From positions 1-57,675 of the forward strand of contig RDZY01000022.1 of the NCBI GenBank assembly GCA_004294135.1: 57,675 nt of DNA, in the 5' to 3' direction. Positions within the stretch are counted from its first letter, which is position 1. Each line of letters opens with the position of its first letter. The DNA is from Sphingobacteriia bacterium. Its GTDB lineage: Bacteria; Bacteroidota; Bacteroidia; Chitinophagales; Chitinophagaceae. The notes below the pieces were generated by a model. It ran no database searches. It saw only the letters and a program-made list of their open reading frames with translations, and was not told where the DNA came from. Made by a program: the position numbers and the translations under genes. Shown piece after piece: positions 1 to 9,682 of this stretch.

Positions 1-216
1 CTTCATCCAACTATTACAGAGTTTATTATTCTCAATGCCGGCGAATTAACTTTTACCGAAATAGGAGCGATTATGAATAAAGGTAAGGCAACTATAAAAG
101 GCTACTCCAGCCAAGCAGCTGAATTATTTGGTGTAAAAGGCAGTGACGCAATAAAAAGCTTCTGTATTAAACACGGGTTAGTTAAACTGCCTTCCTATTA
201 TGATAAGTATTATTAA
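1..216 (+). CDS. LuxR/GerE-type HTH protein, C-terminal part only
   Basis: The reading frame is open from the window edge to a TAA at 214-216 and gives 71 residues; the N-terminus lies outside the window. The segment LTFTEIGAIMNKGKATIKGY followed by ...LFGVKGSDAIKSFCIKHGLV has the layout of the GerE/LuxR helix-turn-helix found at the C-terminus of Bacteroidota NarL-type response regulators (usual form: LTYKEIA..M..S..TV..YR..LF.KL.VKSR..L..YAIK.G). The usual Thr-Val of the recognition helix is Thr-Ile here, and several consensus positions differ, so it is a divergent member. A receiver domain upstream is likely from the family but cannot be seen. Confidence 0.6.
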   Translation, partial: LHPTITEFIILNAGELTFTEIGAIMNKGKATIKGYSSQAAELFGVKGSDAIKSFCIKHGLVKLPSYYDKYY

Positions 217-270
217 TTGAACAAAGGTTTAATTGAAAGAAAATATATTAGAGAAAGGGATCATCAAATC

Positions 271-1235
271 TCACTCCTTATTTTCAATTTGCTTTTTTGA
301 GATCTCTATTGCCTGATGAAGTTTCTGTTGTAGTAATTTTTTACTTGGTAATTCGGTTAGATATTCGGCTACTTTAATTCCGGCCTTGCTTAGCTGCAAT
401 AGCTCTATTTGTTCTTTATTCCCTTCGGCACAAAGTATTAAACCTATCGGTGTATGCTCTCCAGCTTGCATTTCATTTTTTTCAAGCAAACGCAGGTATA
501 ATTCCATTTGTCCTTTATAAGCAGCTTTGAACTTACCCAGCTTAAGGTCTATAGCAACAAGGCGTTTTAATTTACGATGATAAAATAGTAAATCTAATTT
601 GAAGTCCTCACCATCAATTACCATTCTTTTTTGACGCTCTACAAAGCTAAATCCTTGCCCGAGTTCTAAAATAAAGCTTTCCAATTCGCTTAAAATGGCA
701 TCTTCGAGATTCTTCTCACTAAATGTGTTTTTTAATCCAAGGAAGTTCAAAAAATAAGGATCTCTAAATACTAGATCAGGTGTTAATTTATCACTCTCCC
801 GAAGTTCTTTTATTTCTTTTTTAATAAGTTGTTTCGGTTTTTTACTGATAGCAGTTCGTTCATATAACATTGAATCTATCTTTTCCTGTAGCCTTCTTGT
901 ACTCCACTTTTCTAATATGCACATAGTTTTTATCTGCGTCCACCCCAATTGTCTCTGCACCGCGGAGACAATTAAATCCTCTGAAAAAGTCTCCGCACTG
1001 CGGAGACAATGACGAATTGTTTTCTCTTCCCAACCCTTACCATAGGTTTCTACCAATTGTTGCGATACACTGGAAATAATTTGTTTGCCATATTGTGCAC
1101 GTTTATTTTGAAGTACTTCTGCATTTATACGCTTACCGATTTTCCAATATAAAAGAGATGTCTACCCTCTTCAATAAGATTGGCTAAATCTTTGAAAAGC
1201 TTTTGCTCAATTCCGTGTTTGACGACCTTAGCCAT
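271..1235 (-). pseudogene. DUF1016/YhcG-type PDDEXK nuclease, frameshifted
   Basis: The C-terminal part (271 to about 1150) carries the DUF1016 nuclease domain: FVERQKRMVIDGEDFKLDLL then YHRKLKRLVAIDLKLGKF, with the D...(D)LK pattern of PDDEXK enzymes. The N-terminal half is split. An ATG at 1235 begins MAKVVKHGIEQKLFKDLANL and runs into a stop, while the conserved YWKIGKRINAEVLQNKRAQY motif lies in another frame that has a TAG just upstream. The frame must therefore change by one base near the TTTT run at about 1157-1160. The TTG at 1056 is not a credible start because the homology continues upstream of it. Family members are found near restriction-modification and defence genes; the role is unclear. 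It could be a sequencing error instead of a real lesion. Confidence 0.75.
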
Positions 1236-1311
1236 AAAGTTATAGTTGGTTTTATCAATACAATTAATAATTAAAAAAAATTCTACTTGATTCCTAATTC
1301 TTATTTTCTAA

Positions 1312-3357
1312 TTATTTCTTCCTAGCAACCTTGTACAAAATCAATCCCATAGAAACAAAAAGAGCCGTACCCAGTAAGAAGTAACCACCTTGCGATAAGC
1401 TATGTATCAATCCCTCTTCGGCACTAACAGCAGCCAAGAATTTTTCACCGCCAGATGAGCCCGCAATAAACGCAATAATTACACCAGCTACCGCACCACC
1501 TGCCACTAAACCAGTCGCAAATAAATTACCCTTACCCAGCTCTTCTTCCTCAGCGGATAATGCAGTGTTTTCTTTTTTCTGTTTAGATTCTACTATACCA
1601 CGAATAGCCCCTCCAATAAATATGGGTAAAGTAGTGGCCAGCGGTAAGTATGCACCTACTGCAAAGCTGAGCGATTTAATACCACAGAGCTCCATTGTAA
1701 TGGCTAAAAAAACACCTGCAAAAACATACTGCCAATCTAGGTTCTGCGATAAAATTCCTTTAATTAATGTTGCCATTAACGTGGCTTGTGGTGCAGGATA
1801 TTTTTCAGTGCCAATTGCGTGGTTAATACCTTGACTCAACATTTCAGAGCTGGGCTTATCTAGAAACTTAACAGTTAGCCCAATTACAACAGAAGAAACA
1901 ATAGCTCCAACAAATAATGCTATTTGCTGATTGCGGGGCGTTGCTCCCACTATATAACCACTCTTTAAATCCTGAGAGGTAGCACCTGCATTGGCAGCAG
2001 CTATACAAATCATTCCTCCTACTACCAATACCAATGGCTCAAAAGATTGTCCCGTCCAACCGACACTTAAAAAAATCAAACTGGTTCCCATCACAGTAGC
2101 AATGGTCATTCCACTGATGGGATTATTAGAAGATCCTATCAACCCCACAATACGAGAGGAAACTGTTACAAACAAAGCCCCAAAAATAACAACCAATACA
2201 CCAATTAATAATTTTTGTACAATAGTATCACCAGGCACCTGTGGCAAAAATGTAATCAATGCAATTAAGCCCAATGTACCCAGTCCCACTACTTTTAAAC
2301 TCAAATCTTTTTCTGTACGAACCACCTGAACCCCACTATCTCCTGATTCTGATTTTAAAGAAGCTACACTTCCCTTAACGGATTTAACAATGGTAGGAAT
2401 GGTTTTTATCAACGTAATAATACCGCCTGCTGCTACTGTTCCTGCACCTATTTGACGGATATATGCATAATAAACAGCCGCCGCATAATCCGAAAATTGA
2501 TGGGTGATTGGATTCCATCCACCTTTACCACCCGCAGTAGTAATATTCATTAGATAGCCCAATTTTACCAACTGGCCTGCAATAATATCTGGCGGCACCA
2601 AAGAAGAAAATAATGGAATAAATACCAGCCAACTCAATACACCACCTGCTACCAATACACCGCCTATTTTGGGACCGATGATATAGCCTACCCCTAAGTA
2701 TTCAGGCGTTATTTCTCCACTCACTTTTGCTGATGGAAAAAATTTATTGATTTGCTGCGTTGCATAATAAGGTGTCTCAGCAATTATATGCAACACTTTT
2801 TGCAGAATGGCATACACAAATGCCACGCCTAGCCCCCAAAAAGCAGTCTTTGCAAAATCACCCCCTTTCTCTCCCGCTTTTAATACGTCTCCGCAAGCTG
2901 TTCCTTCGGGATAAGGAAGATTATCGTGCTCATTTACAATCAATGCTTTTCGCAATGGCACCATCAATAGGGTTCCTAACAAGCCGCCTACAATAGCTAA
3001 AATTAAAATGGTGAGATAATTAAAATATTCAGCACTATCGGGCGATGATAAAAACAAAAAACCTGGCAGCGTAAATGCCACCCCTGCTGCAATACTTTCC
3101 CCGGCTGAACCCGTTGTTTGAATGATATTATTTTCGAGAATGGTGGTCTTTAAAAATTTCCTTCCCAGCGTTATGGCTATTACAGCAATGGGTATGGAAG
3201 CAGAAACAGTCAACCCCGCTTTTAGCGCCAGATAAACAGTGGCAGCACCAAAGATTACCCCGAAAAGGCTTCCTACTAAAACAGATTTTACGGTAAGCTC
3301 TGCCATCTTAGATTCAGGCGCGACAAAGGGTTTGAATGATTTTTTTTGATCAGGCAT
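1312..3357 (-). CDS. OPT-family oligopeptide transporter
   Basis: This 681-residue integral membrane protein has many hydrophobic segments and OPT-family hallmarks: the N-terminal ELTVKSVLVGSLFGVIFGAA segment, the PYPEGTACGDVLKAGE motif near residue 150, and SSNNPISGMTIATVMGTSL near residue 410. OPT proteins are proton-coupled importers of oligopeptides or metal chelates in the inner membrane. Length is normal for the bacterial clade. The start ATG at 3357 begins MPDQKKSFKPFVAPESKMAE. It is divergent to a POT peptide transporter that starts 85 bp away, so the two could share a control region and both serve peptide uptake. The substrate cannot be read from sequence. Confidence 0.93.
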   Translation of the reverse strand: MPDQKKSFKPFVAPESKMAELTVKSVLVGSLFGVIFGAATVYLALKAGLTVSASIPIAVIAITLGRKFLKTTILENNIIQTTGSAGESIAAGVAFTLPGFLFLSSPDSAEYFNYLTILILAIVGGLLGTLLMVPLRKALIVNEHDNLPYPEGTACGDVLKAGEKGGDFAKTAFWGLGVAFVYAILQKVLHIIAETPYYATQQINKFFPSAKVSGEITPEYLGVGYIIGPKIGGVLVAGGVLSWLVFIPLFSSLVPPDIIAGQLVKLGYLMNITTAGGKGGWNPITHQFSDYAAAVYYAYIRQIGAGTVAAGGIITLIKTIPTIVKSVKGSVASLKSESGDSGVQVVRTEKDLSLKVVGLGTLGLIALITFLPQVPGDTIVQKLLIGVLVVIFGALFVTVSSRIVGLIGSSNNPISGMTIATVMGTSLIFLSVGWTGQSFEPLVLVVGGMICIAAANAGATSQDLKSGYIVGATPRNQQIALFVGAIVSSVVIGLTVKFLDKPSSEMLSQGINHAIGTEKYPAPQATLMATLIKGILSQNLDWQYVFAGVFLAITMELCGIKSLSFAVGAYLPLATTLPIFIGGAIRGIVESKQKKENTALSAEEEELGKGNLFATGLVAGGAVAGVIIAFIAGSSGGEKFLAAVSAEEGLIHSLSQGGYFLLGTALFVSMGLILYKVARKK

Positions 3358-3442
3358 ATCAAGTAATTTATTTAGAAATGGATAAAACAGTCACCAGTAA
3401 ATTGATAACTTTCCAATACTTTTAATGTTCAAAATACAATAT

Positions 3443-4888
3443 ATGTCTGATATTCAAAAAGATAAGTTGAAAATAGGAATGCCAAAATCGGTCCCCTTTA
3501 TCATTGGGAATGAAGCAGCAGAACGTTTTAGCTTTTATGGCATCAGATCTATTATGAGTACTTTTTTGGTGGCGCAATTCTTTAATCCCACCCACAACCC
3601 TGCATTACAAAATATGGCCGAAGCCAAGTCCAATGAGTTAACCCATCTTTTTGTAACCTTCGCTTATTTTATGCCGCTGGTAGGAGGCATTCTTGCAGAT
3701 TGGTTTTTTGGAAAATATAAAATCATTTTTTACCTATCCATCGTGTATGCATTGGGAAATCTTACCCTTGCATTTTCTACGGGTAATCTCTCGGCATTTA
3801 CAGTGGGATTAATTATTATAGCCATTGCAGCAGGCGGAATAAAATCATGTGTGTCTGCCAATGTAGGCGACCAGTTTGATAAAAGCAACCAGCATTTAAT
3901 GACCAAAGTTTACAGTTGGTTTTATTTCAGCATCAATACGGGTTCTGTTGTTTCCACCCTATTCATTCCAATCGTCTACAATAAATATGGCCCTGAATGG
4001 GCTTTTGGTATTCCGGGTATATTGATGTGTTTGGCGACAATCATTTTCTGGACGGGAAGAAAAAAATATATACGCGTTCCTCCTACGGGTATTAAAAAAG
4101 AAAACTTTTTATTTATCAGTGCCTATGCCATCCAATGTTTTTTTATAAACCCAAAAGGCGAGCGTGTTTGGCAAGTCGTTGCCAAAAAATATTCAGCCGA
4201 ATCCATTGATGGTGTACAGGCTGTTTACCGCATACTGATGGTGTTTGCATTCACGCCTATTTTTTGGGCCTTATGGGATCAGAACTTATCAGAATGGGTA
4301 CTGCAATCGGCTAAAATGGATCGCACTATTTTTGGGTATGAATTACTTTCCGAACAAATACAAACCTTCAACCCCTTGTTTTTAATTACCATGATTCCTA
4401 TTTGTTCTTACTTTATTTTTCCCTTCTTTAACAAAATAGGACTCAACCCTACCCCGCTCCGAAAAATAGGTTCGGGACTATTTCTAACGGGTATTTCATT
4501 TGTAGTAATTGCGCTGATACAAGAAAATATTGATGGCGGTGGAAGGCCTTCTGTATGGTGGCAGATACTAGCTTATTTAATACTTGCATTTGCAGAAATA
4601 TTGGTCTCCATGACCTGCCTTGAATATGCCTATACCCAGTCGCCCAAATCAATGAAAAGTACCATGACGGCACTCTATTTATTGGGCATTGCTGCGGGCA
4701 ATTTCTTTGTAAGCATTGTGAATGGAAGTATTGCGAATGGTGGCTTTTTTGCTCGTTTTACAGGAGCTGCTTACTATTGGTTTTTTATAGAAATTCTAGC
4801 AGTATTCTTCGTGCTTTACCTGCTGGTAGCGAAGCGACTGCCAGAAAAAAGTTATATCAATTCAGTGGAAACAGTTTCAGGTGAATAA
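3443..4888 (+). CDS. POT/PTR2-family proton-dependent di/tripeptide transporter
   Basis: Residues near the N-terminus read IIGNEAAERFSFYGIRSIM, the ExxERFxxYG signature of POT transporters, where the Glu/Arg residues couple protons to peptide. About 12-14 hydrophobic helices follow, with the second PTR2 signature region around GGIKSCVSANVGDQFD. An in-frame ATG at 3425 would add MFKIQY; the ATG at 3443 (MSDIQKDKLK) gives the more usual N-terminus, but neither has a clear ribosome-binding site. The protein is about 481 residues, normal for bacterial DtpT-like members. It is divergent to the OPT transporter, and a hairpin terminator follows at 4900-4925. Confidence 0.93.
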   Translation: MSDIQKDKLKIGMPKSVPFIIGNEAAERFSFYGIRSIMSTFLVAQFFNPTHNPALQNMAEAKSNELTHLFVTFAYFMPLVGGILADWFFGKYKIIFYLSIVYALGNLTLAFSTGNLSAFTVGLIIIAIAAGGIKSCVSANVGDQFDKSNQHLMTKVYSWFYFSINTGSVVSTLFIPIVYNKYGPEWAFGIPGILMCLATIIFWTGRKKYIRVPPTGIKKENFLFISAYAIQCFFINPKGERVWQVVAKKYSAESIDGVQAVYRILMVFAFTPIFWALWDQNLSEWVLQSAKMDRTIFGYELLSEQIQTFNPLFLITMIPICSYFIFPFFNKIGLNPTPLRKIGSGLFLTGISFVVIALIQENIDGGGRPSVWWQILAYLILAFAEILVSMTCLEYAYTQSPKSMKSTMTALYLLGIAAGNFFVSIVNGSIANGGFFARFTGAAYYWFFIEILAVFFVLYLLVAKRLPEKSYINSVETVSGE

Positions 4889-4899
4889 GTATCCTTAAA

Positions 4900-4925
4900 A
4901 GCGCAGAAAATAGCTGCGTTTTTTT
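4900..4925 (+). terminator. Intrinsic terminator after the POT transporter
   Basis: CGCAG (4902-4906) pairs with CTGCG (4914-4918) around a 7-nt loop, and the stem can be extended by a G-U and an A-U pair. It is followed by seven T residues at 4919-4925. It sits 12 bp after the transporter stop codon and upstream of purD. Confidence 0.75.
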
Positions 4926-4997
4926 GTCAGCAGCATAGTACTTTCGCCCAGCTATTTTAATCTCTTTGAAAGGAGCTAAATCAATTAATAGAAACAC

Positions 4998-6284
4998 ATG
5001 AATATTTTATTGTTAGGAAGTGGGGGTCGCGAACACGCAATGGCTTGGAAAATGGTACAGAGTCACCATTGTGATCAACTATTTATTGCGCCTGGAAATG
5101 CGGGCACCAGTGCTTTTGGGCAGAATCTATCCATTGAAGTAACCGATTTCACCGCCATTAAACAAGCTTGTATTGATTGTAAAATAAATATGTTGGTAGT
5201 AGGCCCCGAAGAACCTTTGGTTAAGGGTATTTACGACTTTTTTCAGCAAGATGCTGAATTGACCCATATAATAGTAGTAGGACCATCTGCTGCTGCTGCA
5301 CAGTTAGAAGGAAGCAAGGCTTTCAGTAAAAAGTTCATGCAGCGCCATGGCATACCTACGGCTGCTTATGCAGAATTTACCGCCGATAGCCTAGAAGCAG
5401 GAAAAGCTTATATCAGCGCACATTCACTGCCAGTAGTGCTGAAAGCGGACGGTCTGGCAGCGGGTAAAGGGGTGGTGATTGCCGCAACCACCGAGGAGGC
5501 ATTACAGGTTTTTGAAGAAATGATTGTGGGCAAACAGTTTGGTGCCGCTAGTGAAAAAGTAGTTATTGAAGCTTTTTTAGCAGGCATTGAAGTAAGCGTT
5601 TTCGCCCTCACCAATGGGCAATCTTATCATATAATTGGTCACGCCAAAGATTATAAGCGAATTGGCGAGGGTGATACAGGGCCAAATACAGGCGGAATGG
5701 GCTGTGTGAGTCCCGTTCCCTTTATGAATCAAAGCTTTATGCAAAAAGTAGAAGAACGGATTATCGGCCCTACCGTAAGCGGGTTGGCGCAAGAAAACCT
5801 GAAATATCATGGTTTTATCTTCTTTGGGTTGATGAATATGAATGGAGAACCTTTTGTAATTGAATACAATTGTAGAATGGGCGATCCCGAAACAGAAGTG
5901 GTATTGCCCCGTCTGAAAACAGATTTGGTGGCGCTATTTGCCGCCATGGATAATGGAACATTGGAAGACGCAAATATCAGCTTTGATGAGCGAAGCGCAG
6001 CCACCATCATGGCTGTTAGCGGTGGATATCCGGGAGATTATGAAAAAAATAAGCCTATTAGCTTACCTGCTGCAACTGCTATTGCAAACGATACTATGGT
6101 ATTTCACGCAGGCACTCGGCAAGAGGGAGAAATCATTTTAACAAATGGTGGCAGGGTTTTGGCAGTAACGGCTTATGGAAATAGCATAGCTGATGCCGCT
6201 GCCAAATCAAGGGCCATTTTGGCCGATATTCATTTTGAAGGAATGTATTTCCGCAAGGATATAGGCTATGAATTCCCTTGTTAA
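4998..6284 (+). CDS. purD: Phosphoribosylamine-glycine ligase (GARS)
   Basis: PurD makes glycinamide ribonucleotide from phosphoribosylamine, glycine and ATP, the second step of purine synthesis. The start [19 protein letters not shown] is the typical PurD N-terminus. The ATP-grasp domain shows [16 protein letters not shown] near residue 150, [15 protein letters not shown] near 225, and the metal-binding [12 protein letters not shown] near 290. The length of 428 residues is normal. It starts with ATG 110 bp after the previous stop. The stop codon lies just upstream of mreB, whose probable promoter overlaps the end of this gene region. Confidence 0.97.
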   Translation: MNILLLGSGGREHAMAWKMVQSHHCDQLFIAPGNAGTSAFGQNLSIEVTDFTAIKQACIDCKINMLVVGPEEPLVKGIYDFFQQDAELTHIIVVGPSAAAAQLEGSKAFSKKFMQRHGIPTAAYAEFTADSLEAGKAYISAHSLPVVLKADGLAAGKGVVIAATTEEALQVFEEMIVGKQFGAASEKVVIEAFLAGIEVSVFALTNGQSYHIIGHAKDYKRIGEGDTGPNTGGMGCVSPVPFMNQSFMQKVEERIIGPTVSGLAQENLKYHGFIFFGLMNMNGEPFVIEYNCRMGDPETEVVLPRLKTDLVALFAAMDNGTLEDANISFDERSAATIMAVSGGYPGDYEKNKPISLPAATAIANDTMVFHAGTRQEGEIILTNGGRVLAVTAYGNSIADAAAKSRAILADIHFEGMYFRKDIGYEFPC

Positions 6285-6343
6285 TTCCACTAATTTCAAG
6301 CACCTTTGTACTTATCGCTAAAATTCAAGAACTTATTTATACA

Positions 6344-7369
6344 ATGGGATTATTTAATTTTTTTACGCAGGAGATTGCCATGGATCTGGGTACAGCCAAT
6401 ACCCTTATCATTCACAATGATGATGTAGTAGTGAATGAACCATCTATTATTGCCCTCAACCGTAATAATATGAAAGAGGTGTTGGCCGTAGGCAAGAAAG
6501 CCTTGATGATGCACGAAAAAACGCACGAAAGCATCAAGACCATCCGCCCCTTAAAAGACGGTGTAATTGCCGACTTCAACGCTGCCGAACTAATGATTCG
6601 GGAGCTCATGAAAATGGTTTATCCTAAAAAACCTTTGTTCCCACCCAGTTGGAGAATGGTTATTTGTATTCCTTCTTCTATTACAGAAGTAGAAAAACGT
6701 GCCGTTCGTGATAGTGCCGAACAAGCAGGTGCCAAAGAAGTGTATATGATTCATGAACCTATGGCCGCTGCCCTTGGTATTGGTATTGACGTAGAGGAAC
6801 CAGTTGGTAATATGATTATTGATATTGGTGGAGGTACTACTGGTATTACGGTTATTGCATTGGCTGGTATTGTATGCGATCAGAGTATTCGTATTGCTGG
6901 AGATGAATTTACCGCCGATATTATGGAAGCCCTCAGAAGATACCATAGTCTTCTTATTGGGGAACGTACTGCTGAACAGATTAAAATTAATGTGGGTGCT
7001 GCCATGAAAGATTTGGACAATCCTCCTGAAGATATGCCCGTAAATGGTCGCGATTTGGTTACTGGTATCCCTAAGCAAATCATGGTTAGCTATCAAGAAA
7101 TTGCAGAAGCGCTGGACAAAAGCATTTTTAAAATAGAAGAAGCCATTCTCAAAGCATTGGAAACAACTCCTCCAGAGCTGGCCGCCGATATTTATAGAAG
7201 AGGTTTGTACCTTACTGGTGGTGGTGCTTTATTAAGGGGGTTAGATAAGCGTTTGAGTGCAAAAATTAAATTGCCTGTTCATGTTGCTGATGATCCACTT
7301 AAAAGCGTAGTGCGTGGTACTGGGCTTGCCTTAAAAAATTACCAACGGTTTCCATTCATCATGAGATAG
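6344..7369 (+). CDS. mreB: Rod-shape determining actin homologue MreB
   Basis: MreB polymerises under the inner membrane and guides lateral peptidoglycan synthesis. The start ATG at 6344 gives MGLFNFFTQEIAMDLGTANT, the usual N-terminus; a longer frame from 6278 only adds 22 unrelated residues that overlap purD. The phosphate-1 loop (DLGTANTLI), phosphate-2 loop (IDIGGGTTGITVIAL) and adenosine motif (LTGGGALLRGLDKRL) are all present in 341 residues. A promoter is plausible just upstream: TTG near 6278-6281, then CACCTTTG near 6301-6308, close to the Bacteroidota TTG/TAnnTTTG pattern. mreC and mreD follow directly. Confidence 0.96.
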   Translation: MGLFNFFTQEIAMDLGTANTLIIHNDDVVVNEPSIIALNRNNMKEVLAVGKKALMMHEKTHESIKTIRPLKDGVIADFNAAELMIRELMKMVYPKKPLFPPSWRMVICIPSSITEVEKRAVRDSAEQAGAKEVYMIHEPMAAALGIGIDVEEPVGNMIIDIGGGTTGITVIALAGIVCDQSIRIAGDEFTADIMEALRRYHSLLIGERTAEQIKINVGAAMKDLDNPPEDMPVNGRDLVTGIPKQIMVSYQEIAEALDKSIFKIEEAILKALETTPPELAADIYRRGLYLTGGGALLRGLDKRLSAKIKLPVHVADDPLKSVVRGTGLALKNYQRFPFIMR

Positions 7370-7384
7370 AACGCATAAGCTGCC

Positions 7385-8233
7385 TTGAAAAATATTTTTC
7401 TATTCATACAGCAATACATCAATCTGATCAGCTTCTTAATTTTACAGTTGCTGTGTATTGTTTTATTGAGTTCAACCAGCAAAACACACGAAACTTATTT
7501 TGCCAATGCCAGCAACGGCATTACCGGCTATTTTAATGGGTATTATAGTAATTTTCGCAGCTATTTTGCATTGAAAGAAACCAACCGTAAACTGGCTGCA
7601 GAAAATACCCGTTTGCGCAACGCTTTGTCCACCAATTTCACTTCACCAAATACAGCCATCCTTGTAAAAACAGACACCACTCTTAAAGATAGTGTAGGCA
7701 GGTATCGGAAATTCAGTTATTTACCAGCCGAAGTAATCGGTAATTCATACGCTTTGCAGAACAACTACCTGATGCTAGAAAGAGGATCAGATCAAGGTAT
7801 TAAAAAAGGAATGGCAGTAATTGGCCCTTCTGGTATTGTGGGTGTAGTAGTGGAAACCTCTAATAATATCAGTAAAGTAATGAGCCTCTTACATAGAAAT
7901 AGTAAAGTAAGTGCCATGCTTAAAAAAGACAATACCGCTGGTAGCATTGAGTGGGATGGAGCAGATCCATCACTGTTGATACTGCGTAATATTTCTAAAA
8001 GCACAAAAGTTTTAAAAGGAGATACCGTACTTACCAGTACTTATTCTGCCAACTTTCCCTCTCATTTGATGGTTGGTACAGTTGCTGCAATTATAGTAGA
8101 TCCTGCCACCAATTACTATACCCTTAAAATTAAGACAGCCACTAATTTTTTTACGCTGCAACAGGTTGATGTAATCAGCAATAGCCGCTATCAAGAACAG
8201 GTGCAACTTGAAAACAGCAATACCAATCAATGA
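7385..8233 (+). CDS. mreC: Rod-shape determining protein MreC
   Basis: MreC is a bitopic periplasmic scaffold that links MreB to the elongasome. The 282-residue protein has one N-terminal membrane helix (about residues 12-30), a coiled-coil segment (ALKETNRKLAAENTRLRNAL, about 60-80), and the C-terminal beta-barrel core with LERGSDQGIKKGMAVIGPSG. The frame starts with TTG at 7385; no better ATG is near, and the residues KNIFLFIQQY fit the usual MreC N-terminus, so a TTG start is likely. It lies 15 bp after mreB and overlaps mreD by 4 bp (ATGA), which implies coupled translation. Confidence 0.93.
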   Translation: MKNIFLFIQQYINLISFLILQLLCIVLLSSTSKTHETYFANASNGITGYFNGYYSNFRSYFALKETNRKLAAENTRLRNALSTNFTSPNTAILVKTDTTLKDSVGRYRKFSYLPAEVIGNSYALQNNYLMLERGSDQGIKKGMAVIGPSGIVGVVVETSNNISKVMSLLHRNSKVSAMLKKDNTAGSIEWDGADPSLLILRNISKSTKVLKGDTVLTSTYSANFPSHLMVGTVAAIIVDPATNYYTLKIKTATNFFTLQQVDVISNSRYQEQVQLENSNTNQ

Positions 8234-8760
8234 GCAGCTTACTAAAAAATAGTATCCGTTTCGTCTTGTTTATCTTGATTCAAGTATATATACTAAATCA
8301 AGTTCCTCCACTTCATCGCTTTGTGGTTCCCTATCTGTACTTTCTTTATATACTTTGGTTGCCATTTAAAATGGGGAAACTTTCGCTTTTAATAATCGCA
8401 TGCTTATTCGGATTAACACTTGATCTCTTCACAGGCACCCTCGGATTACACGCAGCAGCCTGCGTAATGATTGCTTATATCAGACCGTTTATACTCAGCT
8501 TATTGCTATCGCAAGAAACCACCGAACAAAGTTATACAGAACCCAGTATCAACAGCATGGGCTGGGCGCCTTACAGTTTATATGCTACACTACTCACCTT
8601 TTTTCACCACTTCTATTTGGTATTACTAGAGTGGTTACAATTTGGTGATTTTATTTACTTTATTGGTAAAGTAGGCGCAACTTCAGGCATCAGCTTGCTG
8701 CTTATTTTTTTAACAGAAATGCTTTTCAATAGGAAGGCAAAATACAGAACCAATAAATAA
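8230..8760 (+). CDS. mreD: Rod-shape determining protein MreD
   Basis: This is a 176-residue membrane protein with five to six hydrophobic segments, directly after mreC with an ATGA overlap. Residues LYILWLPFKMGKLSLLIIAC and LFGLTLDLFTGTLGLHAAAC carry the MreD pattern of a conserved Asp after a Gly-rich helix. MreD is a poorly understood membrane partner of MreC in the elongasome. The usual downstream pbp2/rodA genes are not here; the next gene is convergent and ends 2 bp away. Confidence 0.9.
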   Translation: MSSLLKNSIRFVLFILIQVYILNQVPPLHRFVVPYLYFLYILWLPFKMGKLSLLIIACLFGLTLDLFTGTLGLHAAACVMIAYIRPFILSLLLSQETTEQSYTEPSINSMGWAPYSLYATLLTFFHHFYLVLLEWLQFGDFIYFIGKVGATSGISLLLIFLTEMLFNRKAKYRTNK

Positions 8761-8762
8761 TT

Positions 8763-9677
8763 TTACAAGCCATGTCGATCTCCCTTTATTACTTCAAATA
8801 CATGTAGTATTTGTGGAAATAATGCAGCCAAATATTCTTGGGATCCTGACAAAGAACCGGGTAAAGTTAATACCAGTTTATTACCTATTAATCCCGCCAC
8901 ACTTCTAGAAAGCATGGCATAAGGCATCCGTTCTTGGCCATATCTTCTAGCGGTTTCCATCACCCCCTCTAGTTCCCTTTCCAGCATAGGTTTTACCGTT
9001 TCTGGTGTTATATCCCTTGCTGATACGCCTGTGCCGCCCACAAAAATTAGGAGCTGAATATTTTGCTGAGTAAGTTCATTTATTTGCTGGGTAATAGCTT
9101 GTCTATCATCCGAAATTACTTTATAATAAACAGAATCTATCTGGTATTTTTTTAATTGTTCTATCAATGCTGGACCTGAATGATCTACTCCTTTTTGCTG
9201 GAATACCGTATCTGAACAAACTACTAATGCTGCTTGTAAACGACCAACTTGCGCAATTAAGCGACTGCTCTTACCGCCTGTTTTTTGCACCAACCGCAAT
9301 GCCTGTATTTCAATATTTGGGTCAATTGGTTTCAACATATCATACAGTGTAAGTGCTGCCACCGATGCACCATGCATGGCCTCTACTTCAACACCTGTTT
9401 TGTAAATGGTATGTACTTCTACTTCCACTTCAATTTTCAGTCCCCTTACTGCAAAGCGCACATCTGTAAACTCAATAGGAAGTGGGTGACAGTCAGGAAT
9501 AATATCACTGGTTCTCTTTACTGCAAACAAGGCAGCAACTTTGGCAAAGGAGAAAACATCTCCTTTGGGCACCATTTTTTGCTCCACAGCTTTAATGGTT
9601 TCTTCAGAAGATACCAATACAGTTGCCGCCGCAATTGCCTTTCTAAGTGTGTTGGATTTATGCGTAATATTCACCAT
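8763..9677 (-). CDS. moaCB: Bifunctional molybdenum cofactor protein, MoaC-MoaB fusion
   Basis: Residues 1 to about 145 are MoaC, cyclic pyranopterin monophosphate synthase accessory protein: PKGDV, IPDCHPLPIEF and TGVEVEAMHGASVAALTLYD supply the conserved Lys, His and Asp. Residues from about 148 are MoaB/MogA-like, with FVGGTGVSARDITPETVKPM and LVLTLPGSLSGSQEYLAALF, the molybdopterin-binding fold. MoaC works with MoaA on the first pterin intermediate and MoaB-type domains adenylate molybdopterin, so one chain carries an early and a late step. The two-domain length of 304 residues is that of known MoaCB proteins. It is the last gene of the minus-strand cofactor cluster, 5 bp after moaE. Confidence 0.95.
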   Translation of the reverse strand: MVNITHKSNTLRKAIAAATVLVSSEETIKAVEQKMVPKGDVFSFAKVAALFAVKRTSDIIPDCHPLPIEFTDVRFAVRGLKIEVEVEVHTIYKTGVEVEAMHGASVAALTLYDMLKPIDPNIEIQALRLVQKTGGKSSRLIAQVGRLQAALVVCSDTVFQQKGVDHSGPALIEQLKKYQIDSVYYKVISDDRQAITQQINELTQQNIQLLIFVGGTGVSARDITPETVKPMLERELEGVMETARRYGQERMPYAMLSRSVAGLIGNKLVLTLPGSLSGSQEYLAALFPQILHVFEVIKGDRHGL

Positions 9678-9682
9678 AGTCT

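Noticed and set aside
6590..7096. A 168-residue minus-strand frame inside mreB
   Set aside because: The Asn/His/Thr-rich product is an antisense shadow of the mreB coding sequence; all MreB motifs are on the plus strand.
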